Under the pieces are notes generated by a model. That model did no database searches. It saw only the letters and a list, made by a program, of their open reading frames with translations, and was not told the origin of the DNA. Positions 42,495-52,021 of a DNA stretch of 64,000 nucleotides are shown here, piece after piece. Source of the DNA: Serratia proteamaculans (GTDB taxonomy: Bacteria > Pseudomonadota > Gammaproteobacteria > Enterobacterales > Enterobacteriaceae); assembly GCF_008830365.1 (NCBI RefSeq), contig NZ_WBKI01000007.1, positions 1 to 64,000 on the forward strand. Reading direction: 5' to 3'. Both the position numbers and the translations under genes were made by a program. Numbering within the stretch: the stretch's first letter is position 1; the number at the start of each line of letters is the position of its first letter.

Positions 42495-45173
42495 ATGTCT
42501 GAAAACTTTCGCCAACAAGACACCTCGGTCATTGTGCAACAGGCCGTGCCGGAGCAGCCTGAATATCCCAACGCCTATGGCGATGAGGAGATCAACTGCA
42601 TCGCGCTAAAACAGCGCCTTGAACAGTTCCAATTGTGGCTGGCGGCGGCATTCAACGCCGGCTCCAGCGCCGAAAGCCTGGTGGCCGCCCGCAGCGACTT
42701 TATCGACCGCCTGCTGCGCCGTCTGTGGATCTACCATGGCTTCGAGGATATCCCGGAAACCGCGCTGGTTGCCGTCGGTGGCTATGGCCGCGGCGAGCTA
42801 CACCCGCTCTCGGACATTGACGTGCTGGTGCTCAGCCAGCGCCGCCTGAATGAACAACAATCCCAACGCGTGGGGGAATTTATCACCCTGCTGTGGGATC
42901 TGAAGCTGGAAGTGGGTCACAGCGTGCGAACGCTGGAAGAATGCCTGCTGGAAGGCCTGGCGGACCTGACCGTCGCCACCAACCTGATTGAGTCGCGGAT
43001 GATCTGCGGCGATGTCGCGCTGTTCCTGCAAATGCAAAAACATATTTTCAGCGATGGTTTCTGGCCCTCGCCGCAATTTTTCCACGCCAAGGTGGTTGAG
43101 CAACAGGAACGCCATCAGCGATACCACGGCACCAGCTACAACCTGGAGCCGGATATCAAGAGCAGCCCCGGCGGCCTGCGCGATATTCACACGCTGCTGT
43201 GGGTGGCGCGTCGTCATTTTGGCGCTACCTCGCTGGACGAAATGGTCGGTTTCGGCTTTCTCACCCAGGCTGAACGCAACGAACTGAACGAATGCCAGAG
43301 CTTTCTGTGGCGTATCCGTTTCGCGTTGCATCTGGTGCTACCGCGCTACGACAACCGCCTGCTGTTCGATCGCCAGCTCAACGTGGCACAGTTGCTGCGT
43401 TATGAGGGGGAAGGCAACGAACCGGTTGAACGCATGATGAAGGATTTTTATCGCATGACGCGCCGCGTCGGTGAATTGAATCACATGCTGCTGCAGCTGT
43501 TCGACGAGGCCATTCTGGCATTGGATGCCACGGAAAAACCGCGGCCGTTGAACGATGATTTCCAATTGCGCGGTGATTTGATCGATCTGCGTGACGAGAC
43601 GCTGTTCATCCGTCAGCCAGAAGCCATCATGCGGATGTTCTACCTGATGGTACGCAACCGTGAAATCAAAGGTATTTATTCCACTACCGTGCGCCAACTG
43701 CGCCACGCCCGTCGCCATCTGAAGCAGCCGCTGTGCACTATTCCGGAAGCGCGTGAGCTGTTTATGGCCATTCTGCGCCACCCAGGCGCGGTCTCTCGGG
43801 CATTGGTGCCTATGCATCGCCACAGCGTACTGTGGGCCTATATGCCACAGTGGGGCAAGATCGTCGGGCAAATGCAGTTCGACCTGTTCCATGCCTACAC
43901 CGTCGACGAACACACCGTTCGCGTCCTGCAAAAGCTGGAAAGCTTTGCCGATGCCGAAACGCGACCGCGTCATCCACTGTGTGTCGAGCTGTATCCCCGC
44001 CTGCCGAATCCGGAACTGCTGCTGCTGGCCGCCCTGTTCCACGATATCGCCAAAGGGCGCGGTGGCGACCACTCGATCCTCGGCGCGGAAGATGCATTGG
44101 AGTTCGCAGCACTGCATGGTTTGAACTCCCGCGAAGCCCAACTGGTCGCTTGGCTGGTGCGCTGTCATCTGCTGATGTCGGTGACCGCCCAACGCCGCGA
44201 TATCCAGGATCCGACCGTTATTCAGCAATTCAGCGCCGAAGTGCAGAGCGAAACCCGCCTGCGTTATCTGGTCTGTCTGACGGTGGCAGATATCTGCGCC
44301 ACCAACGAAACCTTGTGGAACAGTTGGAAGCAGAGCCTGTTGCGTGAACTGTACTTCGCCACCGAAAAACAGCTGCGCCGCGGCATGCAAAATAGCCCGG
44401 ACCTGCGCGAGCGCGTACGTCATCATCGCCTGCAGGCGTTGGCACTACTGCGCATGGACAATATCGACGAGGAAGCGTTGCACCGCATCTGGAGCCGCTG
44501 CCGCGCCGATTACTTCCTGCGTCACTCGCCCAATCAGTTGGCCTGGCACGCTCGTCACTTGCTGGCCCATGACTCCACCCAACCGCTGGTGCTGGTCAGC
44601 CGACAGGCAACGCGCGGTGGCACCGAAATTTTCATCTGGAGCCCGGACCGCCCGTACCTGTTTGCCGCCGTCGCCGGCGAGATGGATCGCCGCAACCTGA
44701 GCGTACATGACGCGCAGATCTTCACTAACCGCGACGGCATGGCGATGGACACCTTTATCGTGCTGGAACCGGACGGCAGCCCGCTGGCTCAGGATCGTCA
44801 CACGGCGATCCGCCACGCGCTGGTGCAGGCCATTACCCAACGGGAGTATCAGCCGCCGCGCGTGCGCAGGCCCTTTTCCAAGCTGCGCCATTTCAGCGTG
44901 CCGACCGAAGTCAGCTTCCTGCCGACCCATACCGACCGCCGCAGCTATCTGGAACTGACCGCACTCGACCAACCTGGCCTGCTGGCCCGGGTGGGTGAAG
45001 TGTTCGCCGATCTGGACCTGTCGCTGCACGGCGCACGCATCTCCACTATCGGCGAGCGGGTTGAGGATTTATTTATCCTGGCCGACAGCGATCGACGCGC
45101 CCTTAACCCGGAAACGCGCAGAAAGTTGGAACAACGGTTGACAGAGGCCCTCAATCCAAACGATAAAATGTGA
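42495..45173 (+). CDS. glnD: Bifunctional PII uridylyltransferase/uridylyl-removing enzyme
   Basis: Nitrogen sensor that uridylylates PII (GlnB/GlnK) at low glutamine and removes UMP at high glutamine. The 892 aa hold an N-terminal nucleotidyltransferase domain ([19 protein letters not shown], about 93-111), a central HD domain ([18 protein letters not shown], about 510) and two C-terminal ACT domains ([18 protein letters not shown] and [18 protein letters not shown]) that bind glutamine. It starts 74 bases after map and has dapD 43 bases downstream. Confidence 0.97.
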   Translation: MSENFRQQDTSVIVQQAVPEQPEYPNAYGDEEINCIALKQRLEQFQLWLAAAFNAGSSAESLVAARSDFIDRLLRRLWIYHGFEDIPETALVAVGGYGRGELHPLSDIDVLVLSQRRLNEQQSQRVGEFITLLWDLKLEVGHSVRTLEECLLEGLADLTVATNLIESRMICGDVALFLQMQKHIFSDGFWPSPQFFHAKVVEQQERHQRYHGTSYNLEPDIKSSPGGLRDIHTLLWVARRHFGATSLDEMVGFGFLTQAERNELNECQSFLWRIRFALHLVLPRYDNRLLFDRQLNVAQLLRYEGEGNEPVERMMKDFYRMTRRVGELNHMLLQLFDEAILALDATEKPRPLNDDFQLRGDLIDLRDETLFIRQPEAIMRMFYLMVRNREIKGIYSTTVRQLRHARRHLKQPLCTIPEARELFMAILRHPGAVSRALVPMHRHSVLWAYMPQWGKIVGQMQFDLFHAYTVDEHTVRVLQKLESFADAETRPRHPLCVELYPRLPNPELLLLAALFHDIAKGRGGDHSILGAEDALEFAALHGLNSREAQLVAWLVRCHLLMSVTAQRRDIQDPTVIQQFSAEVQSETRLRYLVCLTVADICATNETLWNSWKQSLLRELYFATEKQLRRGMQNSPDLRERVRHHRLQALALLRMDNIDEEALHRIWSRCRADYFLRHSPNQLAWHARHLLAHDSTQPLVLVSRQATRGGTEIFIWSPDRPYLFAAVAGEMDRRNLSVHDAQIFTNRDGMAMDTFIVLEPDGSPLAQDRHTAIRHALVQAITQREYQPPRVRRPFSKLRHFSVPTEVSFLPTHTDRRSYLELTALDQPGLLARVGEVFADLDLSLHGARISTIGERVEDLFILADSDRRALNPETRRKLEQRLTEALNPNDKM

Positions 45174-45216
45174 TACAAGTAACCTTTTCGTAGACAACAT
45201 CAGGACAGAGAACAGC

Positions 45217-46041
45217 ATGCAGCAATTACAAAACGTTATTGAAAACGCCTTCGAACGCCGTGCGGAAATCACCCCGGCGAACGCAGACACCGTAACGCGC
45301 GAAGCGGTAAACCAGGTGATCGGCCTGCTGGACAGCGGCGCCCTGCGCGTTGCCGAGAAGATTGACGGTCAGTGGGTAACGCATCAGTGGCTGAAAAAGG
45401 CCGTGCTGCTTTCTTTCCGCATCAATGACAATAAAGTGATGGACGGTGCCGAAACCCGTTATTACGACAAGGTGCCGATGAAGTTCGCTGATTACGACGA
45501 AGCGCGCTTCCAGAAAGAAGGCTTCCGCGTAGTGCCACCAGCCACCGTACGCCAGGGTGCGTTCATCGCCCGCAATACCGTGCTGATGCCATCCTATGTG
45601 AACATCGGTGCCTACGTTGACGAAGGCAGCATGGTGGATACCTGGGCTACCGTCGGTTCTTGTGCGCAGATCGGTAAAAACGTTCACCTGTCCGGCGGCG
45701 TCGGCATCGGTGGCGTACTGGAGCCACTGCAGGCCAACCCGACCATCATTGAAGACAACTGCTTTATCGGCGCACGTTCAGAAGTGGTTGAAGGTGTGAT
45801 CGTGGAAGAAGGTTCAGTGATCTCCATGGGTGTATACCTGGGCCAGAGCACCCGCATTTACGATCGTGAAACCGGCGAAGTGCACTACGGCCGCGTGCCG
45901 GCCGGTTCGGTGGTGGTTTCCGGTAACCTGCCGTCCAAAGATGGCTCTTATAGCCTGTATTGCGCAGTCATCGTCAAGAAAGTCGATGCCAAGACGCGCG
46001 GTAAAGTCGGCATTAATGAGTTATTACGCACCATCGACTAA
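45217..46041 (+). CDS. dapD: Tetrahydrodipicolinate N-succinyltransferase
   Basis: Succinyl-CoA-dependent step of the lysine/diaminopimelate pathway. The 274-aa trimeric left-handed beta-helix enzyme has an N-terminal helical domain and hexapeptide repeats from about residue 105 ([20 protein letters not shown]). The conserved [20 protein letters not shown] is present. It follows glnD and ends in a strong terminator. Confidence 0.97.
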   Translation: MQQLQNVIENAFERRAEITPANADTVTREAVNQVIGLLDSGALRVAEKIDGQWVTHQWLKKAVLLSFRINDNKVMDGAETRYYDKVPMKFADYDEARFQKEGFRVVPPATVRQGAFIARNTVLMPSYVNIGAYVDEGSMVDTWATVGSCAQIGKNVHLSGGVGIGGVLEPLQANPTIIEDNCFIGARSEVVEGVIVEEGSVISMGVYLGQSTRIYDRETGEVHYGRVPAGSVVVSGNLPSKDGSYSLYCAVIVKKVDAKTRGKVGINELLRTID

Positions 46042-46048
46042 AATAGAC

Positions 46049-46078
46049 ATGGCGGGTTAATCACCCGCCATTTTTTTA
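46049..46078 (+). terminator. Terminator of dapD
   Basis: ATGGCGGGT / ACCCGCCAT form a 9-bp perfect stem (46049-46071) with loop TAATC, then TTTTTTATC. Confidence 0.93.
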
Positions 46079-46170
46079 TCTTCATTACGTGAGCAGTCAC
46101 AGTCTCTGGCGCGGTTATTCGCCATAATCCCAGACCGTGGAATATAGTCTATTTATAAGGTGGCGCTATT

Positions 46171-46560
46171 ATGTATGACAACCTGAAAAGCTTAGGAATC
46201 AATCAACCGGAAGATGTCGATCGCTATAGCCTGCGTCAGGAGGCCAATAACGACATTCTTAAGATTTATTTCCGCAAGGATAAAGGCGAGTTCTTTGCCA
46301 AGAGCGTGAAATTCAAATATCCGCGCCAACGCAAAACGGTGGTGGCAGACAATGCCGGCCAGGGTTACAAAGAAATCCACGAAATTAACCCGAACCTGCG
46401 TTATGTCATTGATGAACTGGATCAGCTATGCCAGCGCGATCAGGTGGAAGTGGATCTGAAGCGCAAAATTCTTGATGACCTGCGTCATCTGGAAGGCGTG
46501 GTCTCCCACAAGATTGCCGAGATCGAATCCGATCTGGAAAAACTGACCCGCGGTAAATAA
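46171..46560 (+). CDS. yaeH: DUF3461 family protein YaeH
   Basis: Conserved 129-aa cytoplasmic protein of unknown function found next to dapD in enterobacteria. The sequence is highly conserved ([48 protein letters not shown]), with a charged, probably coiled-coil C-terminus (residues 95-129). It is the last gene of the E. coli-like 4-minute block; gene order changes just after it. Confidence 0.93.
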   Translation: MYDNLKSLGINQPEDVDRYSLRQEANNDILKIYFRKDKGEFFAKSVKFKYPRQRKTVVADNAGQGYKEIHEINPNLRYVIDELDQLCQRDQVEVDLKRKILDDLRHLEGVVSHKIAEIESDLEKLTRGK

Positions 46561-46595
46561 GGGTTCAGCGAACTGGATCTACTGGACTTCATTTT

Positions 46596-46718
46596 TACCC
46601 TATGAATTTCGAGTTGCAGCTAGGCAGCCAACTTGCTCATCCCCAGGAGCTTACTTAAGTAAGTAACTGGGGTGTGCAAGTGCAGCTAACAACGCTGCAA
46701 CTTGAAAGGCGACGGGTA
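46596..46718. repeat. Palindromic intergenic repeat (MITE-like)
   Basis: A 123-base element with inverted ends: TACCC...GGGTA outermost, then a near-perfect arm (TTTCGAGTTGCAGC / GCTGCAACTTGAAA). Inside is a second hairpin (CCCCAG...CTGGGG with CTTACTTAAGTAAG). It resembles a repeat I recall as widespread in Serratia and Yersinia genomes; copy number cannot be checked here. It sits between yaeH and the 3' end of yqcA. Confidence 0.65.
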
Positions 46719-46721
46719 AAT

Positions 46722-47171
46722 CTATTTCAGCAACGTGCCCCATTTCGCGACCCACGGGCAAGAAACCACTTCCGGCTCCGGCTGTTCCATCGCATCGATT
46801 TCCAACACCTCACCCACGCGGGTGGCACCCTGCTCCTGCAACAGTGCATCAAACGCACGCCCGGCACCGCAGAAATTGTCATAGCTGCTGTCACCCAGCG
46901 CGATCAACCCATAGCGCAGCTCAGGTTGGTAGCCGACCTGGTCACGGATGGCGTGGAACAGCGGCGCAATGCTGTCCGGCAAATCGCCCTGGCCCGTAGT
47001 TGAGGTGATCACCAGCGCATGGTGCTGGCGGTAAAACTGCCAGGCCTCAAGCGTACCCTCTTCAAACAGTTTGACCTCGTGGCCCTGCTCGCTGAGGATA
47101 GTTTCAGCCTCTTCCGCCACCAATAATGCGTTGCCGTAGACCGTTCCCACGAAGATTCCAACCTGAGCCAT
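46722..47171 (-). CDS. yqcA: Short-chain flavodoxin YqcA
   Basis: A 149-aa FMN-binding flavodoxin of the MioC/YqcA type. The phosphate loop [17 protein letters not shown] (residues 5-21), [11 protein letters not shown] and [14 protein letters not shown] are the FMN contacts. Its partner is unknown. The ATG at 47171 gives the E. coli length; the upstream ATG at 47189 is not supported. It lies 33 bases after truC. Confidence 0.93.
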   Translation of the reverse strand: MAQVGIFVGTVYGNALLVAEEAETILSEQGHEVKLFEEGTLEAWQFYRQHHALVITSTTGQGDLPDSIAPLFHAIRDQVGYQPELRYGLIALGDSSYDNFCGAGRAFDALLQEQGATRVGEVLEIDAMEQPEPEVVSCPWVAKWGTLLK

Positions 47172-47204
47172 TGCCCCTACTCCCTTCAATACCTTTGAAA
47201 ATGA

Positions 47205-47975
47205 TCAGTTATCCTGACCGCAAGCCGGGGGAAACTCAACCCTGGCAAGCTCAGGGATACTCTCTGTCCAGCCAAACTGTGACATGACGCCCTGCCAGCG
47301 TTCATCCCAGCGCGCAGAAAGATGCAGCGGCTCACCGGTTACCGGATGATTCAGTTGCAGATGACTGGCGTGCAGCATCAGGCGCGGGCAGCCAAAATAC
47401 TGGGCCATACCCCGGTTCTGGTTCAGGTCGCCGTGTTTACTGTCGCCAATGATCGGATGGCGGATATGCACCATATGGCGGCGTAACTGGTGCTTGCGGC
47501 CATTTTCCGGCTTCAGTTCAACCAGGCTGTAGCGCGCACTGTCGTAACGGCCAATCGCCACCGGCATCTCAACCTGTGCCAACGGTCGATAATGAGTGAC
47601 TGCCGGCTGTGGGCCTTTGTCCTTCGAAGCAAACTTGTCGGCGATCTTGTCCAGCTCTTCCGTCAACGGATAGTCGATGGTAGCGCCTTCCAGCACGTAA
47701 CCACGCACCACTGCATGGTAGGTTTTCTGCATCTGATGCTGTTCAAACTGCTGCGACAGCAGCCGTGCCACCTCGCTGGACAGCGCCATCAACAGCACCC
47801 CGGAGGTCGGTCTATCGAGGCGGTGCACGGTATATACGTGCTGGCCAATCTGATCGCGCACGGTCTGCATCACAAATTGGGTTTCATGGCGATCCAGCCA
47901 ACTACGGTGTACCAACCACCCAGAAGGCTTGTTCACCGCCACCAAATGCTCATCCTGATAAAGAATCTCAAGCAT
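47205..47975 (-). CDS. truC: tRNA pseudouridine(65) synthase TruC
   Basis: RluA-family synthase making pseudouridine 65 in tRNA-Ile1 and tRNA-Asp. The 256-aa protein has the catalytic Asp in VHRLDRPTSGVLLMA (about residue 54) and GRKHQLRRHMVHIRHPI. Its start meets the yqcC stop (1-base overlap), so yqcC-truC-yqcA form an operon. Confidence 0.95.
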   Translation of the reverse strand: MLEILYQDEHLVAVNKPSGWLVHRSWLDRHETQFVMQTVRDQIGQHVYTVHRLDRPTSGVLLMALSSEVARLLSQQFEQHQMQKTYHAVVRGYVLEGATIDYPLTEELDKIADKFASKDKGPQPAVTHYRPLAQVEMPVAIGRYDSARYSLVELKPENGRKHQLRRHMVHIRHPIIGDSKHGDLNQNRGMAQYFGCPRLMLHASHLQLNHPVTGEPLHLSARWDERWQGVMSQFGWTESIPELARVEFPPACGQDN

Positions 47976-48304
47976 TATTGTGGCTCTTTATTCAGCATTT
48001 GATCCAGGCGCTGCAACAGCACCAACAGCGGCATGCAGTTGGGATCATTATCTTTCAACGCCTCTTCAAAGTAAGGCGTGATAGCAAAACGCGTCGGCAG
48101 CGGCGCTCCCGCATCCAGCAACGCGTACATGCGAGGCAGAAAGACCCACTGTAGCCAGGCTTCGGCCGACATGCTGTCTATGCAAAACGGCTCGGGGCTG
48201 GCGAAGGCTTCAGGCTCGGGCGGCATAGCTTGCCACAGCGCCAACTCTCGCATTGACTGTTCAATCGCCTGCAAACTATGGCGAACCTGATTTTGTATAC
48301 TCAT
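47975..48304 (-). CDS. yqcC: YqcC family protein
   Basis: Conserved 109-aa protein of unknown function. The family core MSAEAWLQWVFLPRMYALLD and FAITPYFEEAL are visible. The ATG at 48304 gives the E. coli length; the longer reading to 48361 is not supported, though the Shine-Dalgarno at 48304 is weak. It heads the yqcC-truC-yqcA operon. Confidence 0.9.
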   Translation of the reverse strand: MSIQNQVRHSLQAIEQSMRELALWQAMPPEPEAFASPEPFCIDSMSAEAWLQWVFLPRMYALLDAGAPLPTRFAITPYFEEALKDNDPNCMPLLVLLQRLDQMLNKEPQ

Positions 48305-48487
48305 CTGCATTCCCGATCTGTTTAAACCATGATATTCAGCGGCACGGCTGAAAGGCGGCAAAGCATAGCATTTTACTTTTTATAGCCCAAATCCAGCTGA
48401 ATTGATGGCATAGATACATTTGAACTGGTGGCCGGCACGGCCACACGGCACAATAAGTTCACCGAATAAACCACACAGATTAGACAG

Positions 48488-49726
48488 ATGCCCGCAATCA
48501 CACCGACAAAAAATCACGCCACGCCTGGCAAAGCCATGCTGGCTTCGGTCACCGGCTACGCCATGGACGGCTTTGACCTGCTGATCCTCGGCTTTATGCT
48601 GCCGGCCATCAGTATTGAAATGGGGCTAAGCTCCTCCGCCGCCGGTTCACTGGTCACCTGGACGTTGATCGGTGCCGTACTGGGCGGCGTGATTTTCGGC
48701 CACCTCAGCGATCGCTTTGGTCGTATCCGGGTGCTGACCATCACTATCCTGATGTTCTCATTGTTTACCGGTCTGTGCGCGTTGGCACAGGGCTACTGGG
48801 ATTTGCTCGCCTACCGCACACTGGCGGGCATCGGGCTCGGTGGCGAATTTGGTATCGGCATGGCACTGATCGCCGAGGCCTGGCCGGCGGAAAAACGCAA
48901 TCGCGCCTCGGCCTATGTGGGCATGGGCTGGCAACTTGGCGTGCTGGCGGCCGCCTTCCTCACCCCACTGCTGCTGGCGCATATCGGCTGGCGTGGCATG
49001 TTCCTGGTCGGGTTGCTGCCGGCACTGGTGTCATTCCTGATCCGCCGCACCCTGGGTGAACCGGAAGAGTTTGTCCGCCAGCAAAACAGCGGCCAACAGC
49101 TGTCGTTCACTCAGCGTGTGCAGCTACTGTTCAAGGACCGAGCCACCAGCAAGGCCAGCATCGGCATTTTTATTTTGTGCTCGGTGCAAAACTTCGGTTA
49201 TTACGGACTGATGATTTGGATGCCGACTTACCTGGCAAAAAACTTCGGTTTCTCCCTGACCAAGTCCGGTCTGTGGACTGCAGTCACGGTGATCGGCATG
49301 ACGTTCGGTATCTGGCTGTTTGGCGTGTTGGCCGATCGCTTCACCCGCTGGAAGATTTTTATCTGCTATCAGATCGGTGCGGTGGTGATGGTGGTTGTCT
49401 ATGCACAACTTAGCGACCCCACGCTGATGCTGTTTGCCGGCGCGCTGATGGGGTTATTCGTGAACGGCATGATTGGTGGCTACGGCGCGTTGATTTCCGA
49501 TACCTATCCGGTTCAGGCACGCGCCACTGCGCAAAACATCCTGTTTAATCTGGGGCGTGGCGTCGGCGGGCTGGGGCCATTGGTGATCGGCGCCCTGGTG
49601 ACTCAGGTTTCCTTCACTGCGGCTATCAGCCTGCTGGCAGCTATTTATCTGCTGGATATCTATGCCACACTGTTCCTGCTGCCGAAAAAGCAGGGCAATG
49701 GCGATACGCTGGGGGCGATTGGTTAA
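48488..49726 (+). CDS. MFS transporter of the aromatic acid:H+ symporter type
   Basis: A 412-aa inner-membrane protein with 12 predicted helices. Helix 1 has DGFDLLILGFMLP (Asp27, Asp30), a signature of the AAHS branch, in which the two Asp are needed for transport. The loop 2-3 motif GHLSDRFGRIRVL is the MFS A-motif, with a weaker copy at GVLADRFTRWKIF. The substrate cannot be assigned; aromatic or other small organic acids are most likely. It lies between yqcC and csrB, where E. coli has no gene, and is convergent with csrB. Confidence 0.85.
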   Translation: MPAITPTKNHATPGKAMLASVTGYAMDGFDLLILGFMLPAISIEMGLSSSAAGSLVTWTLIGAVLGGVIFGHLSDRFGRIRVLTITILMFSLFTGLCALAQGYWDLLAYRTLAGIGLGGEFGIGMALIAEAWPAEKRNRASAYVGMGWQLGVLAAAFLTPLLLAHIGWRGMFLVGLLPALVSFLIRRTLGEPEEFVRQQNSGQQLSFTQRVQLLFKDRATSKASIGIFILCSVQNFGYYGLMIWMPTYLAKNFGFSLTKSGLWTAVTVIGMTFGIWLFGVLADRFTRWKIFICYQIGAVVMVVVYAQLSDPTLMLFAGALMGLFVNGMIGGYGALISDTYPVQARATAQNILFNLGRGVGGLGPLVIGALVTQVSFTAAISLLAAIYLLDIYATLFLLPKKQGNGDTLGAIG

Positions 49727-49751
49727 CAATTGAGATGGATTTGAGCAGGGG

Positions 49752-49770
49752 TAAGCATCCTGGATGCTTA
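49752..49770. repeat. Perfect 9-bp inverted repeat downstream of csrB and the MFS gene
   Basis: TAAGCATCC-T-GGATGCTTA, a perfect palindrome with a 1-base centre, lies between the MFS stop and the csrB terminator. It has no T-run on either side, so it is not a standard terminator. On the minus strand the centre reads CCAGGATG, like the CsrA-binding motifs of csrB. Confidence 0.5.
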
Positions 49771-49784
49771 AAACTTGACCTTGT

Positions 49785-50140
49785 ATAAAAAGTTGAGGGC
49801 ACTGCGCTAACAGTGCCCTCGGTTCGTTTTATAGCTGTCCCGCTACACAGTGTGCTCCCTGCTCAATCCTTGAAAACTTTTCCTGCGGCCATCCTGACCA
49901 AAACCATCCTGGCCCTATCCTGTAGCATCATCCTGACGCGGTTCCTCAGTCTTCATGACCCGCCAACCATCCTGTGCCGGCTCTCAATCTCCATCCTGGA
50001 GGTGTCCCTGGTTTCAATCCTGAAACATCCTGGCATCTCCTGACGCCTTCCTCCGCTCTTCACTGAACGCATCCACTTCTTCATCCTGAAGCTGCATCAT
50101 CCTGATGCTTTCCAGCTCCACCGTATCCCTTCCGGTGAAC
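49785..50140 (-). ncRNA. csrB: CsrB small RNA, CsrA antagonist
   Basis: Regulatory RNA of about 355 bases that sequesters the translational repressor CsrA. On the minus strand it has about 12 CAGGA motifs, eight as CAGGATG, many in small hairpin loops (e.g. CTCCAGGATGGAG, CATCAGGATGATG). The 3' part GAGCAGGGAGC...AAACGAACCG matches E. coli CsrB, followed by the terminator GAGGGCACTG / CAGTGCCCTC (49795-49820) and TTTTTAT. Position between yqcC and syd is as in E. coli. The 5' end is approximate, set from a first hairpin CACCG...CGGTG. Confidence 0.93.
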
Positions 50141-50289
50141 ATAAGATCGCTTAATTATCCCGGGTTCACAAGGGCTTACTGGCGGGCTGACAGGAAATTA
50201 ACGCTAAGAGTTATCCTAAAGAAAATCTAACCAATTGATCTGGATAACAATAAACCCCATGCAAGCCAATGAGAGGGGAAAATTAAAAG

Positions 50290-50324
50290 CGATCTCTCAC
50301 AGTCCGTGTGAGAGATCTCGCACA
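50290..50324. promoter_or_regulatory. UvrY/GacA-type binding sites upstream of csrB
   Basis: TGTGAGAGATCTCGCACA (50307-50324) is an 18-bp inverted repeat of the UvrY (GacA) type, consensus TGTAAG-N6-CTTACA. Next to it, on the minus strand, TGTGAGAGATCGC (about 50290-50302) is a second, weaker copy. They lie about 160-180 bases upstream of csrB, close to the distal UvrY site in E. coli, indicating BarA/UvrY activation. Confidence 0.8.
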
Positions 50325-50345
50325 CGGATCTCGCCGTAATTGGCC

Positions 50346-50897
50346 TCAAACACCCAACGTCGGGCGCAATGCATCGAGGAAATTGCCCAACGAAGCCGCC
50401 AGCAAAGTGCGTTTATCACTGCCAAACTGCTCCAGCACCACCTTGCCGCTGACGTTACACAGCGAGACCATGGTCATTTCTGATTCAGTGGTTGCCAGGA
50501 ACAGCGTCGGCGACAGCTTCAGGCGCTTTTGTGTCACCAGATGGCCGATCAGGTTTTCCTGCAGGCGAATAAAGTCGTTCTCGCTCCAAACCTGTAACAG
50601 AGTCACGTAGTGCTCACCGAACTGCGCGCTCATGTCGCCTGCATACTGCTGGGTATAAAACAGGTTGATGTCCGGCTGCAAGCGCAGCTCGAGCGCCGTC
50701 TCTACCTTTTCCAGCGTCGCCGCCGGGGTAAACGGCTGCGGCAACCACAGCACTTCATCATCGCGATTTTCTACCAGGCAAGGCGACGGCACGCCGTACA
50801 GATCCTGGCTGGCTGGGGCATGACCACGCTCTTGCTGCCAAAGATCAACATAACGCTGGGTGAATTCACGCAGGGCGTGCGGTACATCATGGTCCAT
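50346..50897 (-). CDS. syd: SecY-interacting protein Syd
   Basis: Peripheral inner-membrane protein that binds SecY and monitors translocon quality. It is 183 aa; the conserved parts [21 protein letters not shown] (first 20 residues: [20 protein letters not shown]), [20 protein letters not shown] and [18 protein letters not shown] match E. coli Syd. The ATG at 50897 fits E. coli length (181). It is divergent from queF and directly upstream of the csrB promoter. Confidence 0.94.
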   Translation of the reverse strand: MDHDVPHALREFTQRYVDLWQQERGHAPASQDLYGVPSPCLVENRDDEVLWLPQPFTPAATLEKVETALELRLQPDINLFYTQQYAGDMSAQFGEHYVTLLQVWSENDFIRLQENLIGHLVTQKRLKLSPTLFLATTESEMTMVSLCNVSGKVVLEQFGSDKRTLLAASLGNFLDALRPTLGV

Positions 50898-50960
50898 ATT
50901 TTTTCTCGCATACGGTAAACTGGCGACCATTGTACCTATCTCTCACCAAGGTGACAGCAG

Positions 50961-51806
50961 ATGTCCTCATATCAAGACCACCATGCCCTGTCGGCGCTAA
51001 CGCTGGGTAAAGCCACCGCGTACCGCGACCATTACGACGCCACGCTGCTGCAGGCGGTGCCGCGCAGTATGAACCGGGAGCCGCTGGGATTATATCCGGA
51101 CACCCTGCCGTTCCACGGTGCCGATATCTGGACGCTGTATGAACTCTCCTGGCTGAACGATAACGGCCTGCCGCAGGTCGCCGTCGGCGAGATCAGCCTT
51201 GATGCCGACAGCATCAACCTGATCGAATCCAAAAGCTTCAAACTTTACCTCAACAGCTTTAACCAAACCCAGTTCAGCGACTGGGAGGCGGTACGCAGCA
51301 CCCTGCAACGCGATTTGTCCGCCTGCGCACAGGGCGAGGTCAGCGTCTCATTGTTCCGCGTCGATCAACTGGAAGGCAGTCCGATCGCCCGGTTAGAGGG
51401 TGAATGTATCGATCATCAGGACATCCGCATCGATAACTACGAATTCAATGCCGATTACCTGCAAAATGCCGCCGGTTCCCAGCAGGTGGAAGAACGGTTG
51501 GTCAGTCATCTGTTAAAGTCCAATTGCCTGATCACCAACCAGCCTGATTGGGGTTCGGTGCAAATCCATTATCGTGGCGCGCAGATCGATCGCGAGGCGC
51601 TGCTGCGTTATCTGGTGTCCTTCCGTCATCACAATGAATTCCACGAACAATGTGTCGAACGCATCTTTAACGATTTGCTGCGCTACTGCCAACCACAGAG
51701 CCTGACGGTGTACGCACGCTATACCCGCCGAGGTGGGTTGGATATCAATCCATGGCGCAGTAACACTGACTTTGTTCCATCACATGGTCGTCTGGCGCGC
51801 CAATAG
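50961..51806 (+). CDS. queF: NADPH-dependent 7-cyano-7-deazaguanine reductase
   Basis: Reduces preQ0 to preQ1 in queuosine synthesis. It is a 281-aa type II (YqcD) tunnelling-fold enzyme. The binding motif [15 protein letters not shown] (about residue 93) and the catalytic Cys in [16 protein letters not shown] (about 190) are intact. AAGGTGA lies before the ATG. The 215-base gap to ppnN contains a small hairpin (51902-51918) but no gene. Confidence 0.96.
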   Translation: MSSYQDHHALSALTLGKATAYRDHYDATLLQAVPRSMNREPLGLYPDTLPFHGADIWTLYELSWLNDNGLPQVAVGEISLDADSINLIESKSFKLYLNSFNQTQFSDWEAVRSTLQRDLSACAQGEVSVSLFRVDQLEGSPIARLEGECIDHQDIRIDNYEFNADYLQNAAGSQQVEERLVSHLLKSNCLITNQPDWGSVQIHYRGAQIDREALLRYLVSFRHHNEFHEQCVERIFNDLLRYCQPQSLTVYARYTRRGGLDINPWRSNTDFVPSHGRLARQ

Positions 51807-52021
51807 TGCGAAGCATTGCTCAACAACTGAGCTAACGAGCGGTTTGTATTGGTAAAAACCAGGGGACGGCGGTAAGGTTAAATCAACAGCGCTCGGCGCT
51901 ATGCCGGGCATTCCGGCAGGCCAACCCATAATGATGTTGCCGCCGTGCGCTCACTATAACGAGATGCTGTTCTGCTGCGTATGGATTACTACTGCCCCAT
52001 TCCGGGTGCAAAGGAGTTACC

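Noticed and set aside
49813-50043. 76-codon open frame and a repeated CATCCTG heptamer suggesting a repeat array or CRISPR
   Set aside because: The repeats are short, unevenly spaced and, on the minus strand, are the CAGGATG motifs of the csrB RNA. The open frame is antisense to that RNA.
51902-51918. TGCCGG / CCGGCA hairpin in the queF-ppnN gap as a terminator
   Set aside because: No T-run follows on either strand; I see no function for it.
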